Notes: generated by a model not told the origin, from the sequence alone. A stretch of 64,000 bases of DNA from Marinomonas foliarum (GCF_003337275.1 NZ_QPJQ01000006.1:1-64000), one strand, 5' to 3'; shown: positions 17,163 through 25,469, numbered from the stretch's first letter. Numbers and translations are program-made.

Positions 17163-17250
17163 GCCAATGTACAAAATAAAGTGTCGTATCTGATACCCAT
17201 TTTGCCTACTTATTTTTTCATTCAGACCGCCGTATAGCATGCGAAACAGT
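17163..17250 (-). pseudogene. duplicated 5' remnant of a WYL-regulator gene
   Basis: This segment aligns along about 75-85 bp with the region around the start of WYL regulator 2 (16813-16900). Shared stretches include AAATAAAGTGTCGT and the sequence beyond the start codon. On the minus strand it reads MGIRYDTLFCTLA from the ATG at 17200, against MGTKHDTLFRTFAML in the intact gene, and then stops four codons later. It is thus the upstream region plus about 13 codons of a lost WYL gene. The two copies form an imperfect direct repeat flanking the AlpA-type gene. A short leader peptide is an alternative reading. Confidence 0.6.
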
Positions 17251-17325
17251 CTCGGACGCTTTGGTTGATATTTGATACTCAGGCATTTGTAGTAAATTAC
17301 TGTATATAAACCTCAAAACAACAGC

Positions 17326-20300
17326 TCAGTGCTTTTCCAATAATTTAAGTAAAAACATGGCATGACTAAACTGAGGGATTGATACGATTTCACCCTTCAT
17401 TGTCAGCTGCTCTACCGCACGTGACTCAAACACCGCACCACCTACTCGCCTATTCATTTTGCGTGTAGCAAGCTTAATTCTAAGCTGGCAGGCTATAAAT
17501 GCCGCGCTTGCTTCTTGCATTTGAAAGGTCGGAATAAACATTTTTTTCTTGGCGTCGTACCATGCCTGTTGCCATAACTGCATCAGTGCAGTAAAAGCGC
17601 CAGAGCTCTCCTGTTTGCATTGAATCAGATGTATGAGAAGTTGGTAAAAATCGGCATCCTTGACGTAATTTCTTGCTTCATAAAGGCGTGACTGCCCGAT
17701 AAAGTCTACACCCTCTTCATTTGATGATATCTCATATGCCCTGTATGACACATCATTGGTTAAGATAGCCTGGTAAGCACTCCTTACCGTATCAACATGG
17801 TGCTGCGTTAACTCGTAATGATGGTCTGACGGTTTAATCGGGGGTGCATCAGGCGCTTCATTTGACTGTCTTTCTGCGTCCTCTAAATACCTAAGTGCCT
17901 TTTCAATTCTCTGAATCTGAAGGATTTGAGTTGCGATACTGTTTTTGTCTCTAGGACTTAACTCGGGTTTTCGATCAAACGACTCAATTTGATACGCTCC
18001 GCCAACAGGAAGGCTTTCTTTTTGTGTCTTTTTTAGCACTACATAACTTGCAGACAGCCCTTGCTCACTCTTCAACTCAATAAAGCGTTTTCGAGGGACT
18101 CGAATCAGCCTAGCTAACACTCCATCCAGTTTTTTTACGCTTTTAAAATTTTCTTCAACAGCCAGCCATCTCCAGTAATCCATTAAATGAATGTAGGATG
18201 ACAAGGTTGTCGTTGCACTAGAGTGACCAATCATTAGCGCTAATGCCGGAAGCAAAGCATGGTGCGTGGTGGGCGTGGCAACCGTCGCTTCACAAAAACG
18301 TCGTTGAAATTCCGAGATAAGCTTTGAACCTATCCATGCTTTTACGACTTTCGCTATAGGGTCGCGCTGTTTATCATTCAAAATCAACGCCGTGGCAATA
18401 AAACTAATACAGGTATGACGTCCGTCGTGCAGGCGCATCTCGGGGTCTCCTGTAACAAGCTTAAGCGCTTCAATAACTCGACTAAAATGACTGTCCATGT
18501 GTCGTATTTCTTTCGGGTTTGTCAAATCAAAGAAGAGCGGGACAGACTGACTTTTCTGGCCTTTTACTTTCTCAATACATGTGTATAGTATTTCAATCTC
18601 TTGTTCGTTCAGAAACAATGAATATGGAATTCTACGGTTTCCACTTTTCGATTTTACCCGAACCGTATCTTTTGATATGCGATGCGTCCTTACATACAAA
18701 ACTTGTTCTTCAACTGAGAAGTCTCGTAGCTTTAATCGCCTTATCTCTTCTCGTCTAAGCCCCAGACGGCAACATAGTATTAAAATTGCAGCATTTGTAG
18801 ACTGCTCTTCTGCGTTCATATCTTTATCGGATAGCAAAAGTGAGAGAGCTTGTTCATACTCCCATGGCATGATGATTCGGCCAGTCAGACTTTCTTCATT
18901 TTCCTCGACATCCAAGTCACGGAAATCAAATTTAACAACACCAAAATATTCTTGAATAACAGAATGAAAACGAGCCAATATCTTTGCTCTATCAGCGCGA
19001 TTTTCAATATCGCCTGCATCAATAATGTCTTGATAAAGATCTGAAAAATCTTCGTAGTCAAATGTTGTCAAAGATTGGTTTGCAGCAAACTCAAAAAGAC
19101 GTGGAACTACCTTTGAGAAATAAGTTTGAATCGAGGAAGTGGCCAAACCACCATAGCGTTGTCCTTTTCGCCCAGAAATTTCATATAACCAGGTTAGAAC
19201 AAGAACAGTAATTTCCGGTAGATCTTGAGATCCCTTTACTAAGTCAGAAAGATTTTTAGCTTTTTCAAATGAAATTAGCTCTTGCCAGAAGCGGGTGATT
19301 TTCTCTTTTGAAGTACCAGGATACCTAACAAACTTATTTCTAAAGTCTGCCATAAACGTCTTAAAGTAATCGTTTGAACGTGGCTTTGCCTTAAAAAAGG
19401 AGCGCTCTGCAATAGCGCTCAACTTAGCTTCACCACTGGATGGTATAATGTAACGATGCTTACGATCCAACAACCTTAACAGGGTGTGCTCAGAAAGGCC
19501 TTTTACCCTGAGTGTTCCTTGGCGCAGTCCATAGAGAGCTCCTGTTTCTGATCGTCTCGGCGCGAGATCAATTAGTTGATAAAGTTTACTAAAAGTCATC
19601 TCTTTATCATGCACTTGCCGAAACAACGCTGACAGCTTTGCATACCCACTAGCAATGGATTTATCAACGTTGACTTCAGGGCAATTGCCGTTCATAAATA
19701 GTTCTAATGTTTGTGGATTCAGGATGACGTTATTGAACTCCCCTCTCTTGATCAACATTGCTAGAAATAACGCAGAGAGCCCACCAAAAAACACTAGTTT
19801 CTCATTTATCTTCGCTGTGAGGTAACCATTTGAGTACTTTACTGAACTGATGGTCACTGATCTACGAAGCATCTCAGCAGAAAGGTCGCCGGTGCCATCG
19901 AGTATCATGAAAAACAGTAAAATATTACCAAGGGTCTCTGAAGAAACCTGCTTAGGGTGAGTGATCAATGCTTGTGCAAAATCACAAAATGTCGAGTGAA
20001 TCTGTGTGTAGTTTCGTTCACTGAACATCACACCGTAAGGTAATACTGTACTAGCTACGGGAGATTTTTTTAAATAACGCCCTAATGCGGAGTGTAATTC
20101 ATCGCTGTTAATTATTGTCTGCTCGCCATCGCTTAGCTTCAGTGCTTTAAGCAATATAAGTGTTTGTTCATGTAAGTATGGGTCGTCCCTGTATTTCTCA
20201 GATAAGAGCTCGTAAAAGTCTTGATTTGTCTTGATTGCCTCATCTAACAAAGATCTCAGATCGGATTGAATTTTTGTTTCAGCGCTTTTCGACTGATTCC

Positions 20301-22596
20301 GAGATTTTTTCTGAATAGACGTCGGGACAAACTGCCCATTGTTGTACATCTTTGAGTGAGAAAAGCTTGTGCGCGCGAGCAGACTAAACCCTAGTTCATC
20401 AAGACATCTTGAGATTGAGTTTCGATGTATTTCAACTTCAGAACCGCCATACTGCATTAAAGAGGTTTTTTGAAATGAATGCATATCTGTCGAAATATGT
20501 CCCATTTGATGGTCCAAAAATGGAGTCGCATCTTCGTAGGAAAAAAGCATTTGATAAGACAATTGTCGAATCGCATTTTGTGGTAGGGACCATCCCTCAC
20601 CCATAAAAACCTCTACTTGAGCAGTGCTTGCTTCAGCAAAAGTTCCATTATCTTGCCATAGACCAAGAAAAGGAGCCTTACTGTCTCTATGAATGGAAGA
20701 CTTGAGCAGTATGGCAATTTTTTTATCCAGCAACTTAACGCGTTTAAAAATTTGCTCAATCCAACCTAGCGTATTTTGAACCTGCCTCGTCATTAGTTCA
20801 GGAACAGGAATTATACGGGTAGCACTCTCGCCAAAATGTATTTTGTCAGCTATCAGTACACTGGTGTAATCCTCGTTCCAGCAATAATGCTCAATAAACA
20901 TACTTTTGTTTCGGCGATGGCTAGTGACCGCAGAAAACATCAAAACAGTGTAAGAAACGAGCTGATTATAAATTTCACGCAAAGCGTCTAGTGATCTACT
21001 CGCTCCTACGCTTCGCAGAGAAGCATTTAGGGATTCCACTCTTTCAGCTAAACGTTCTGAAAAGATTGCTTTATTGATCGATAACTTAGAACCGATGACG
21101 AAATTGTCTTTGGAAAGATCCACTTGATGATCGAAACCAAAACCCAATGATTCGATACAAGTTTTTATGAAAGACAACTGCGAGTGATGAGTTGTGTCCG
21201 ACATATAGTAATGCCAAGTTGACAACCCGAATTCGTTATTAGCAAAAATAAGCGCCGCCCTATGCCGACCATACTTGGAGGCCACGCACCCATAAAGCAA
21301 ATATCGAAGTGTCTTATGAGTTAAACGCCTATTTAAATCACCAAGGCAAACAATCTCTCGGCATGCTTGCGTCAACAAATCATTCGCTTTTTGTGAAACA
21401 TCATCAGGTAAAACTTGTTCTATTAAACCCGCTTGGTATCCAGCAAAGAAAGCTCTCAACAAGTGTAAAAACTGGTTAGGAATGGGTAATGCTAACCAAT
21501 CTGTATGTGGTAACAGCCATTTTTGGTCTTCGCTATTGGGCTCGTAACGATCAGCAATATCAAGCCCTTTGCGCCAATATCGTGCTGAGGCAAGGTCAAT
21601 GATCCCATAACAACTATCCGACTGTTTAAAGGCATCTGCATCGCTCTCTGCTAGGGCAAGATGCAAACCAAGTACCTCGTGCAATTTTAAAGTCGTTAAG
21701 ATAGTTAAAAAACCGAGCGCTGAGCTAGCAGTTGGTTGTGCGTAATTGATCCATTGAATCGCTTTATCAAGTTCACGAGGCGTCAAACGGTAAGTAACAA
21801 ATGTGAGACCAAATTGTTCTTTAGCCGATAGAATTTGATTTCTGAATAAGTCACGCTCTGCTTTGACGACTGGACTGATTGCCTCAGAGTCTAGATCGAC
21901 AATTTCAACATCTGGAGTATCTTCAATGTCCAAATCATTCCCAGTAAAAGGGAAAGGCGCGACAGTAACTACCCCTTTAACACCTGAATCAGGCCGCCTC
22001 GCTCTTATCCTTGTTTTATCAACTAGAGCCGTATTTTCTTTATAATTTGAGCACAGATTCCAACCATCACGAACCATTTTCAAATAGGCTTGTGATACCG
22101 TGTACTGCCCTGTAATTTCATTACACAGGTACTCAAGTGTCTTGACAACTGAAAGCTCTTTAGCGATTTCCTTTATTTTTGCGCTATTGACTCTTTGCGA
22201 CAAAATTAGCCGAATATTATCAGCGGCTTCAGCAACCGTGACAAAAGTAAAATTTGCCTCGCTTGATACCAAGGCATAGAAAATAGATGCTTGTAGCTTA
22301 TGCAAGACAACATGATCAATATCATTAGGGAGTTTTTTTACATCTAGAGATAGAAAAGATAAAACGGGGAGTTGACTTATCTTGCCTTTGCAGAGCTTTC
22401 GCGCTTCTTCCAGTGTTGCTTCAAAGTCCGTATCATTTAAAATACTAGCTTTATCTAGAATAATATCGGCATCAGCACTCCCAGAGCTTATGAGATAAAA
22501 ACTAAGAAACTCCCTGCCGATCCTTTGAAGCTTTATATTTGCAAATTCTGACTCGCAATTTTTAAGCGCTCTTCTTAGTAATGGATTTATAGTCAA
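17326..22596 (-). CDS. giant multi-module tyrosine recombinase (1,756 residues)
   Basis: The C-terminal part is a complete tyrosine recombinase. A SAM-like core-binding region (about 1110-1225) is followed by a catalytic domain with R1281 (LGLRREEIRRL), K1317 (KSKSGNRRIP), H1390 and R1393 (LHDGRHT), H1458 (MIGHSS) and Y1468 (LSSYIHL), at normal spacing. About 285 residues follow. Unusually, some 1,100 residues precede it. Residues 540-720 look like a second recombinase fold with R561, R677 (QNAIR) and H700 (MGH, 23 residues on), but no Tyr at the expected place. Residues 290-470 resemble a third, with R431, N454 in place of His, and Y463/Y464. Ordinary integrases have about 300-450 residues. 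Translation starts at a TTG that overlaps the upstream stop (TTGA), with GGAG at 8 nt. It is probably the integrase of the island. Confidence 0.88.
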   Translation of the reverse strand: MTINPLLRRALKNCESEFANIKLQRIGREFLSFYLISSGSADADIILDKASILNDTDFEATLEEARKLCKGKISQLPVLSFLSLDVKKLPNDIDHVVLHKLQASIFYALVSSEANFTFVTVAEAADNIRLILSQRVNSAKIKEIAKELSVVKTLEYLCNEITGQYTVSQAYLKMVRDGWNLCSNYKENTALVDKTRIRARRPDSGVKGVVTVAPFPFTGNDLDIEDTPDVEIVDLDSEAISPVVKAERDLFRNQILSAKEQFGLTFVTYRLTPRELDKAIQWINYAQPTASSALGFLTILTTLKLHEVLGLHLALAESDADAFKQSDSCYGIIDLASARYWRKGLDIADRYEPNSEDQKWLLPHTDWLALPIPNQFLHLLRAFFAGYQAGLIEQVLPDDVSQKANDLLTQACREIVCLGDLNRRLTHKTLRYLLYGCVASKYGRHRAALIFANNEFGLSTWHYYMSDTTHHSQLSFIKTCIESLGFGFDHQVDLSKDNFVIGSKLSINKAIFSERLAERVESLNASLRSVGASRSLDALREIYNQLVSYTVLMFSAVTSHRRNKSMFIEHYCWNEDYTSVLIADKIHFGESATRIIPVPELMTRQVQNTLGWIEQIFKRVKLLDKKIAILLKSSIHRDSKAPFLGLWQDNGTFAEASTAQVEVFMGEGWSLPQNAIRQLSYQMLFSYEDATPFLDHQMGHISTDMHSFQKTSLMQYGGSEVEIHRNSISRCLDELGFSLLARTSFSHSKMYNNGQFVPTSIQKKSRNQSKSAETKIQSDLRSLLDEAIKTNQDFYELLSEKYRDDPYLHEQTLILLKALKLSDGEQTIINSDELHSALGRYLKKSPVASTVLPYGVMFSERNYTQIHSTFCDFAQALITHPKQVSSETLGNILLFFMILDGTGDLSAEMLRRSVTISSVKYSNGYLTAKINEKLVFFGGLSALFLAMLIKRGEFNNVILNPQTLELFMNGNCPEVNVDKSIASGYAKLSALFRQVHDKEMTFSKLYQLIDLAPRRSETGALYGLRQGTLRVKGLSEHTLLRLLDRKHRYIIPSSGEAKLSAIAERSFFKAKPRSNDYFKTFMADFRNKFVRYPGTSKEKITRFWQELISFEKAKNLSDLVKGSQDLPEITVLVLTWLYEISGRKGQRYGGLATSSIQTYFSKVVPRLFEFAANQSLTTFDYEDFSDLYQDIIDAGDIENRADRAKILARFHSVIQEYFGVVKFDFRDLDVEENEESLTGRIIMPWEYEQALSLLLSDKDMNAEEQSTNAAILILCCRLGLRREEIRRLKLRDFSVEEQVLYVRTHRISKDTVRVKSKSGNRRIPYSLFLNEQEIEILYTCIEKVKGQKSQSVPLFFDLTNPKEIRHMDSHFSRVIEALKLVTGDPEMRLHDGRHTCISFIATALILNDKQRDPIAKVVKAWIGSKLISEFQRRFCEATVATPTTHHALLPALALMIGHSSATTTLSSYIHLMDYWRWLAVEENFKSVKKLDGVLARLIRVPRKRFIELKSEQGLSASYVVLKKTQKESLPVGGAYQIESFDRKPELSPRDKNSIATQILQIQRIEKALRYLEDAERQSNEAPDAPPIKPSDHHYELTQHHVDTVRSAYQAILTNDVSYRAYEISSNEEGVDFIGQSRLYEARNYVKDADFYQLLIHLIQCKQESSGAFTALMQLWQQAWYDAKKKMFIPTFQMQEASAAFIACQLRIKLATRKMNRRVGGAVFESRAVEQLTMKGEIVSIPQFSHAMFLLKLLEKH

Positions 22597-23423
22597 TGTT
22601 CGATCTCCATTTGAACGTGACTATGAGAGAAGCTGATTAATTCATACTGTTTCTCAGACACCTGCTTAACTGTAAAATCGAACAGCACGTAGGTATCAAT
22701 TGAAAAAGCTTTACTTCTCTCTAATGCAGAATATTGCTCAGCGCTAACCAGCACAGCCTTTTTTCCTTTGCCACTCTTAGGGACAATTTCAACGCTTGGA
22801 GATTTCTTATGGGTATCACTGACTTCATACTCTAAAAATGAAACTGCTTGAGCGTCAGGCTTAAAATCCGGTTTTTCAGGTGGACTAAGTATTCCTATTT
22901 GATGAGACTCTTCGTGCCCTTCAACATGGACATCAAATTCTTTAACTCCTTGATGTTCAGCGATTTCATAAAGGATTTTGATAGCCTCATACGCGTCGTG
23001 AGACTTTGTAAAGCCAGATGCTTGGTAAGAGACTGATGCAGGCTGGTCAAGTTCATTGAGTTGTTCGATGGATTTCGTCATGCCTGTAAAGTGCAGGTTT
23101 AACACATCACAAACTATCTCTTTTACGGAATGTATAAGATCAGGCGCACTTTCTAAAAAATCATAATTTACTTGAATATGGTCATCTAGCGCGGCAACCG
23201 AAAACTTCCTTGCTTCGAGCTTAAATCCTGCATTCTTTTTGCGTGCCTCTATTGGAGAGCCTTTGCCATTAGCGACTTTTGCAAGCAAATCAGTTAAGTT
23301 ACCTATTAAGTCTACTGTTTTGTTCCCGCTTTTACCGATATTACTAAATACAATCGCATTTCGTGTCTTATCAAACGTGACATCTTTTAGTTTTATGTCA
23401 ATCCTATATACAGTCTCAATCAT
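22593..23423 (-). CDS. uncharacterised protein coupled to the giant recombinase
   Basis: A 276-residue protein of unknown family. The ATG at 23423 is chosen because GGAGAG precedes it; the frame extends five codons upstream. Visible features are a basic stretch with alternating charged residues (about 50-75), a mid-region HVEGHEESHQIGILSPPEKP rich in His and Pro, and a C-terminal block of beta character (SIDTYVLFDFTVKQVSEKQY). There is no signal peptide or membrane segment. Its stop overlaps the recombinase start by 4 bases, implying production in a fixed ratio and perhaps a complex. It could be a DNA-binding accessory or directionality factor; nothing in the sequence proves this. Confidence 0.65.
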   Translation of the reverse strand: MIETVYRIDIKLKDVTFDKTRNAIVFSNIGKSGNKTVDLIGNLTDLLAKVANGKGSPIEARKKNAGFKLEARKFSVAALDDHIQVNYDFLESAPDLIHSVKEIVCDVLNLHFTGMTKSIEQLNELDQPASVSYQASGFTKSHDAYEAIKILYEIAEHQGVKEFDVHVEGHEESHQIGILSPPEKPDFKPDAQAVSFLEYEVSDTHKKSPSVEIVPKSGKGKKAVLVSAEQYSALERSKAFSIDTYVLFDFTVKQVSEKQYELISFSHSHVQMEIEH

Positions 23424-23496
23424 GTACTCTCCGGGCATTCATTAATACTGAATAAAAAACAGCAACTGGTTGAATATACTCAGAATTTACACGGTA

Positions 23497-23534
23497 ATAA
23501 TAAATATTCAAATTAAAGTGACAATTTTTGTCGC
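23497..23534 (-). promoter_or_regulatory. putative promoter and operator of the p276-recombinase operon
   Basis: On the minus strand a -35 TTGTCA (23519-23524), a 16-bp spacer and a -10 TATTAT (23497-23502) lie about 75-100 bp before the start at 23423. The -35 falls inside an inverted repeat, GCGACA-n5-TGTCAC (plus strand GTGACAATTTTTGTCGC, 23518-23534). That layout suits repression by one of the flanking WYL regulators or by the AlpA-type protein. The motif is seen directly; its use is inferred. Confidence 0.45.
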
Positions 23535-23569
23535 CTATTTACATAAATTAACAAAAAAGCACAAAATAA

Positions 23570-24595
23570 TTAATTCATATCAATTTCTAGAGATGAGAGA
23601 GAATGAGACAGATTTATTATCTGTCTGGCCTCATGAAGAATCCCCTCCCTCAGAGACAAAGGTGCACGTACAACAATTTCAGCACCCTGACTAAGGAGCC
23701 AACAGCGAGTATCTCTATCATCTGGAATGACAGCTCGAAGGCAGAACCACTCACTACTCATTGTTTTTAGTATAATTTGCGACTCACTCAATTTTGTTTC
23801 TTCAAGCCTTCTTGCTAAGCTAGGAGAAATAAGAGCCTCCAACTGAATTGATTCATCAGAAAATTTAAGACTGGATTCACCGTTATCTATGTAAGTCTGA
23901 ACTGAAAAGCTCGGGTTGGGTCGAAAATCAACTGATGATACCTTCAATGATTTAAAACGCTGAAGTGCATACTGTCTAACATCATCATATTCGTTGTAAG
24001 ACCCAAGCACATAAGTAGCACTTTTGCGGATCATTACGCCATAAGGATGAAGGACGAATGACTGGATCTTATCTTTTGCATGGCTATCATAAATAACATC
24101 TAAAGCTTTATTTGACATTATTGCATCACAGACGGTAGCCCACATACTTGAATCAATAGTTGCTGGAATCAGCGCTTTGCCATCTGGGATGATTTTTACT
24201 TTATCCAGCCAATTAGAGTAAGTTTTATCGGATGAAGACTGAAGAAAGTTTTTTGCTCGATTGAGCTGAGGTGATAATTGAGCTAAAAGTGGTGTTGGCA
24301 TAATACCAATGAGATATTCGTTTACCAAAATGGTGCTCACAGCAGAAGAAACATCCATAGCAGCAAAACTACCTTGGTAATCTGAGGCAAAACGCCATCG
24401 GTGGGGCCTTACCATATCATTGCGCATTATAGGGTAATACTTAGCTAAGAATGCTAAATCACGCTGTAAGTTACGCACCCCTGTCTGAGCACCTTTCTCT
24501 TCTAATTTTGCAAGTATATCAATTGTTGATATACCCGGCTTAGGCTCAACAGGTAGCAGCTCAAGTATATTGATGTATCTAATAGCGGTGTTCAT
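23570..24595 (-). CDS. HTH/WYL-domain transcriptional regulator 1
   Basis: A 341-residue regulator with the same plan as WYL regulator 2. The N-terminal winged helix contains TGVRNLQRDLAFLAKYYP. A WYL domain contains ALDVIYDSHAK, LHPYGVMIRKSATYVLGS and DDVRQYALQR, followed by a C-terminal extension with DTRCWLLSQGAEIVV. It precedes the p276-recombinase operon with a 147-bp gap that holds a palindrome-overlapped promoter. Control of recombinase expression, perhaps in response to a nucleic-acid signal during infection or transfer, is therefore likely; this is inference from position and family. The ribosome-binding site before the ATG is weak. Confidence 0.87.
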   Translation of the reverse strand: MNTAIRYINILELLPVEPKPGISTIDILAKLEEKGAQTGVRNLQRDLAFLAKYYPIMRNDMVRPHRWRFASDYQGSFAAMDVSSAVSTILVNEYLIGIMPTPLLAQLSPQLNRAKNFLQSSSDKTYSNWLDKVKIIPDGKALIPATIDSSMWATVCDAIMSNKALDVIYDSHAKDKIQSFVLHPYGVMIRKSATYVLGSYNEYDDVRQYALQRFKSLKVSSVDFRPNPSFSVQTYIDNGESSLKFSDESIQLEALISPSLARRLEETKLSESQIILKTMSSEWFCLRAVIPDDRDTRCWLLSQGAEIVVRAPLSLREGILHEARQIINLSHSLSSLEIDMN

Positions 24596-25039
24596 CTCAA
24601 TGACCGAATTTCACTTTTAAAAAAGCAACAATACATCACTTGATCAACATCATCCATAAACGGCATCAGAAGAAGTCACAAGACGTATAAACGCAATTAT
24701 CGCGATACCACTAGAGACGATGGCCTTTAAAACTATGGAGCGTCATATCACTTAACAGAATAAAAATACAATAAGGTACAACAAGGTGTATGAGCTAGAA
24801 GAAATATTATAAATGGGACTATTCAGGACGAACTTCAAAATCAGCAGCATGTAAACATAAAATACGAGCTAACATGATGCCATATTGATCAATCGAGTCA
24901 CAAATAGGTCACACCTGAGTCACAAACGAAATTGATGAAAATTCTGGTCACAAGGTGGTCACAAATTAAATAAGTGTCTACGACGTAAGAAAGGCTATTG
25001 AAACAATGAGATAGGTATATCTTAGGCTTGATAAAACGA
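24596..25039. other. putative attachment-site region between WYL regulator 1 and tRNA-Val
   Basis: 444 bp without a coding sequence that I can support. It holds five clustered GTCACAA-type repeats (24897-24965) plus a lone copy at 24675-24682, and ends directly at the CCA end of tRNA-Val copy 1. It is A+T rich and unlike the neighbouring tRNA spacers. Its position between a recombinase module and a tRNA 3' end suits one arm of an integrase attachment site. Confidence 0.4.
24897..24965. repeat. phased GTCACAA direct repeats
   Basis: Five direct copies of GTCACA(A/C) start at 24897, 24908, 24919, 24947 and 24958, so the intervals are 11, 11, 28 and 11 bp. Most are preceded by G or A. An 11-bp step places them on one face of the helix, as in arm-type integrase sites or Xis/AlpA binding arrays. 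They lie 75-143 bp from the 3' end of tRNA-Val copy 1. No similar cluster was noticed elsewhere in the accessory half. Confidence 0.7.
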
Positions 25040-25115
25040 TGGTGGGTGTGGAGGGGTTCGAACCCCCGACATTCGCCTTGTAAGGGCGACGCTCTCCCAA
25101 CTGAGCTACACACCC
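25040..25115 (-). tRNA. tRNA-Val(TAC), copy 1, island-proximal
   Basis: A 76-nt cloverleaf with acceptor GGGTGTG/CACACCC, anticodon loop CTTACAA and encoded CCA. The T-stem reads GGGGG-TTCGAAC-CCCTC, whereas the two sister genes have GGGAG-TTCGAAC-CTCTC. The difference is a compensated base pair. The rest is identical. Its 3' end faces the accessory region, the usual target end for integrases. Confidence 0.95.
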
Positions 25116-25130
25116 AATCATATTTTACAT

Positions 25131-25206
25131 CTATGAGATGTGGAGTTCTTAACTCCCTCTGATATGCGCCTTGTTAAGATAAAACTCTTAACTGAGCTAC
25201 ACACCC
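25131..25206 (-). pseudogene. degenerate tRNA-Val copy
   Basis: This segment has the position and 5' sequence (GGGTGTGTAGCTCAGTT) of a tRNA-Val gene and lies exactly 263 bp from copy 2, as expected for the tandem duplication. The anticodon stem is mismatched, the T-loop TTCGAAC is lost and no CCA remains. It cannot form a standard cloverleaf. Confidence 0.75.
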
Positions 25207-25261
25207 ATTTCTAGATAACCATTAAGTTACCTTTAACTCTTTGCCACACTTTAATAAGTAA

Positions 25262-25338
25262 TGGCGGAATGGACGGGACTCGAACCCGCGACCCCCTGCG
25301 TGACAGGCAGGTATTCTAACCAACTGAACTACCACTCC
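25262..25338 (-). tRNA. tRNA-Asp(GTC), copy 1
   Basis: A 77-nt cloverleaf with anticodon stem-loop CCTGCCTGTCACGCAGG and encoded CCA. It is identical to the copy at 25525-25601 and sits in the same relative place of the 263-bp tandem unit. Confidence 0.96.
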
Positions 25339-25393
25339 AACACAATCTAGTATTTTTGCTTTTACCTAAGTAAGAAGCCCACTTTCTAGTAAG

Positions 25394-25469
25394 TGGTGGG
25401 TGTGGAGAGGTTCGAACTCCCGACATTCGCCTTGTAAGGGCGACGCTCTCCCAACTGAGCTACACACCC
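25394..25469 (-). tRNA. tRNA-Val(TAC), copy 2
   Basis: A 76-nt cloverleaf, anticodon TAC, encoded CCA, T-stem GGGAG/CTCTC. It is identical to copy 3 and is followed by the same spacer as the degenerate copy at 25131-25206. Confidence 0.96.

Noticed and set aside
17290-17325. Possible LexA box near the end of the giant recombinase (CTGTATATAAAC)
   Set aside because: Only one half matches CTGT-N8-ACAG, and it lies downstream of the gene it should control.
24898-25113. 71-codon minus-strand open frame across tRNA-Val copy 1
   Set aside because: It runs through a tRNA gene and the phased repeats; no ribosome-binding site and no family.
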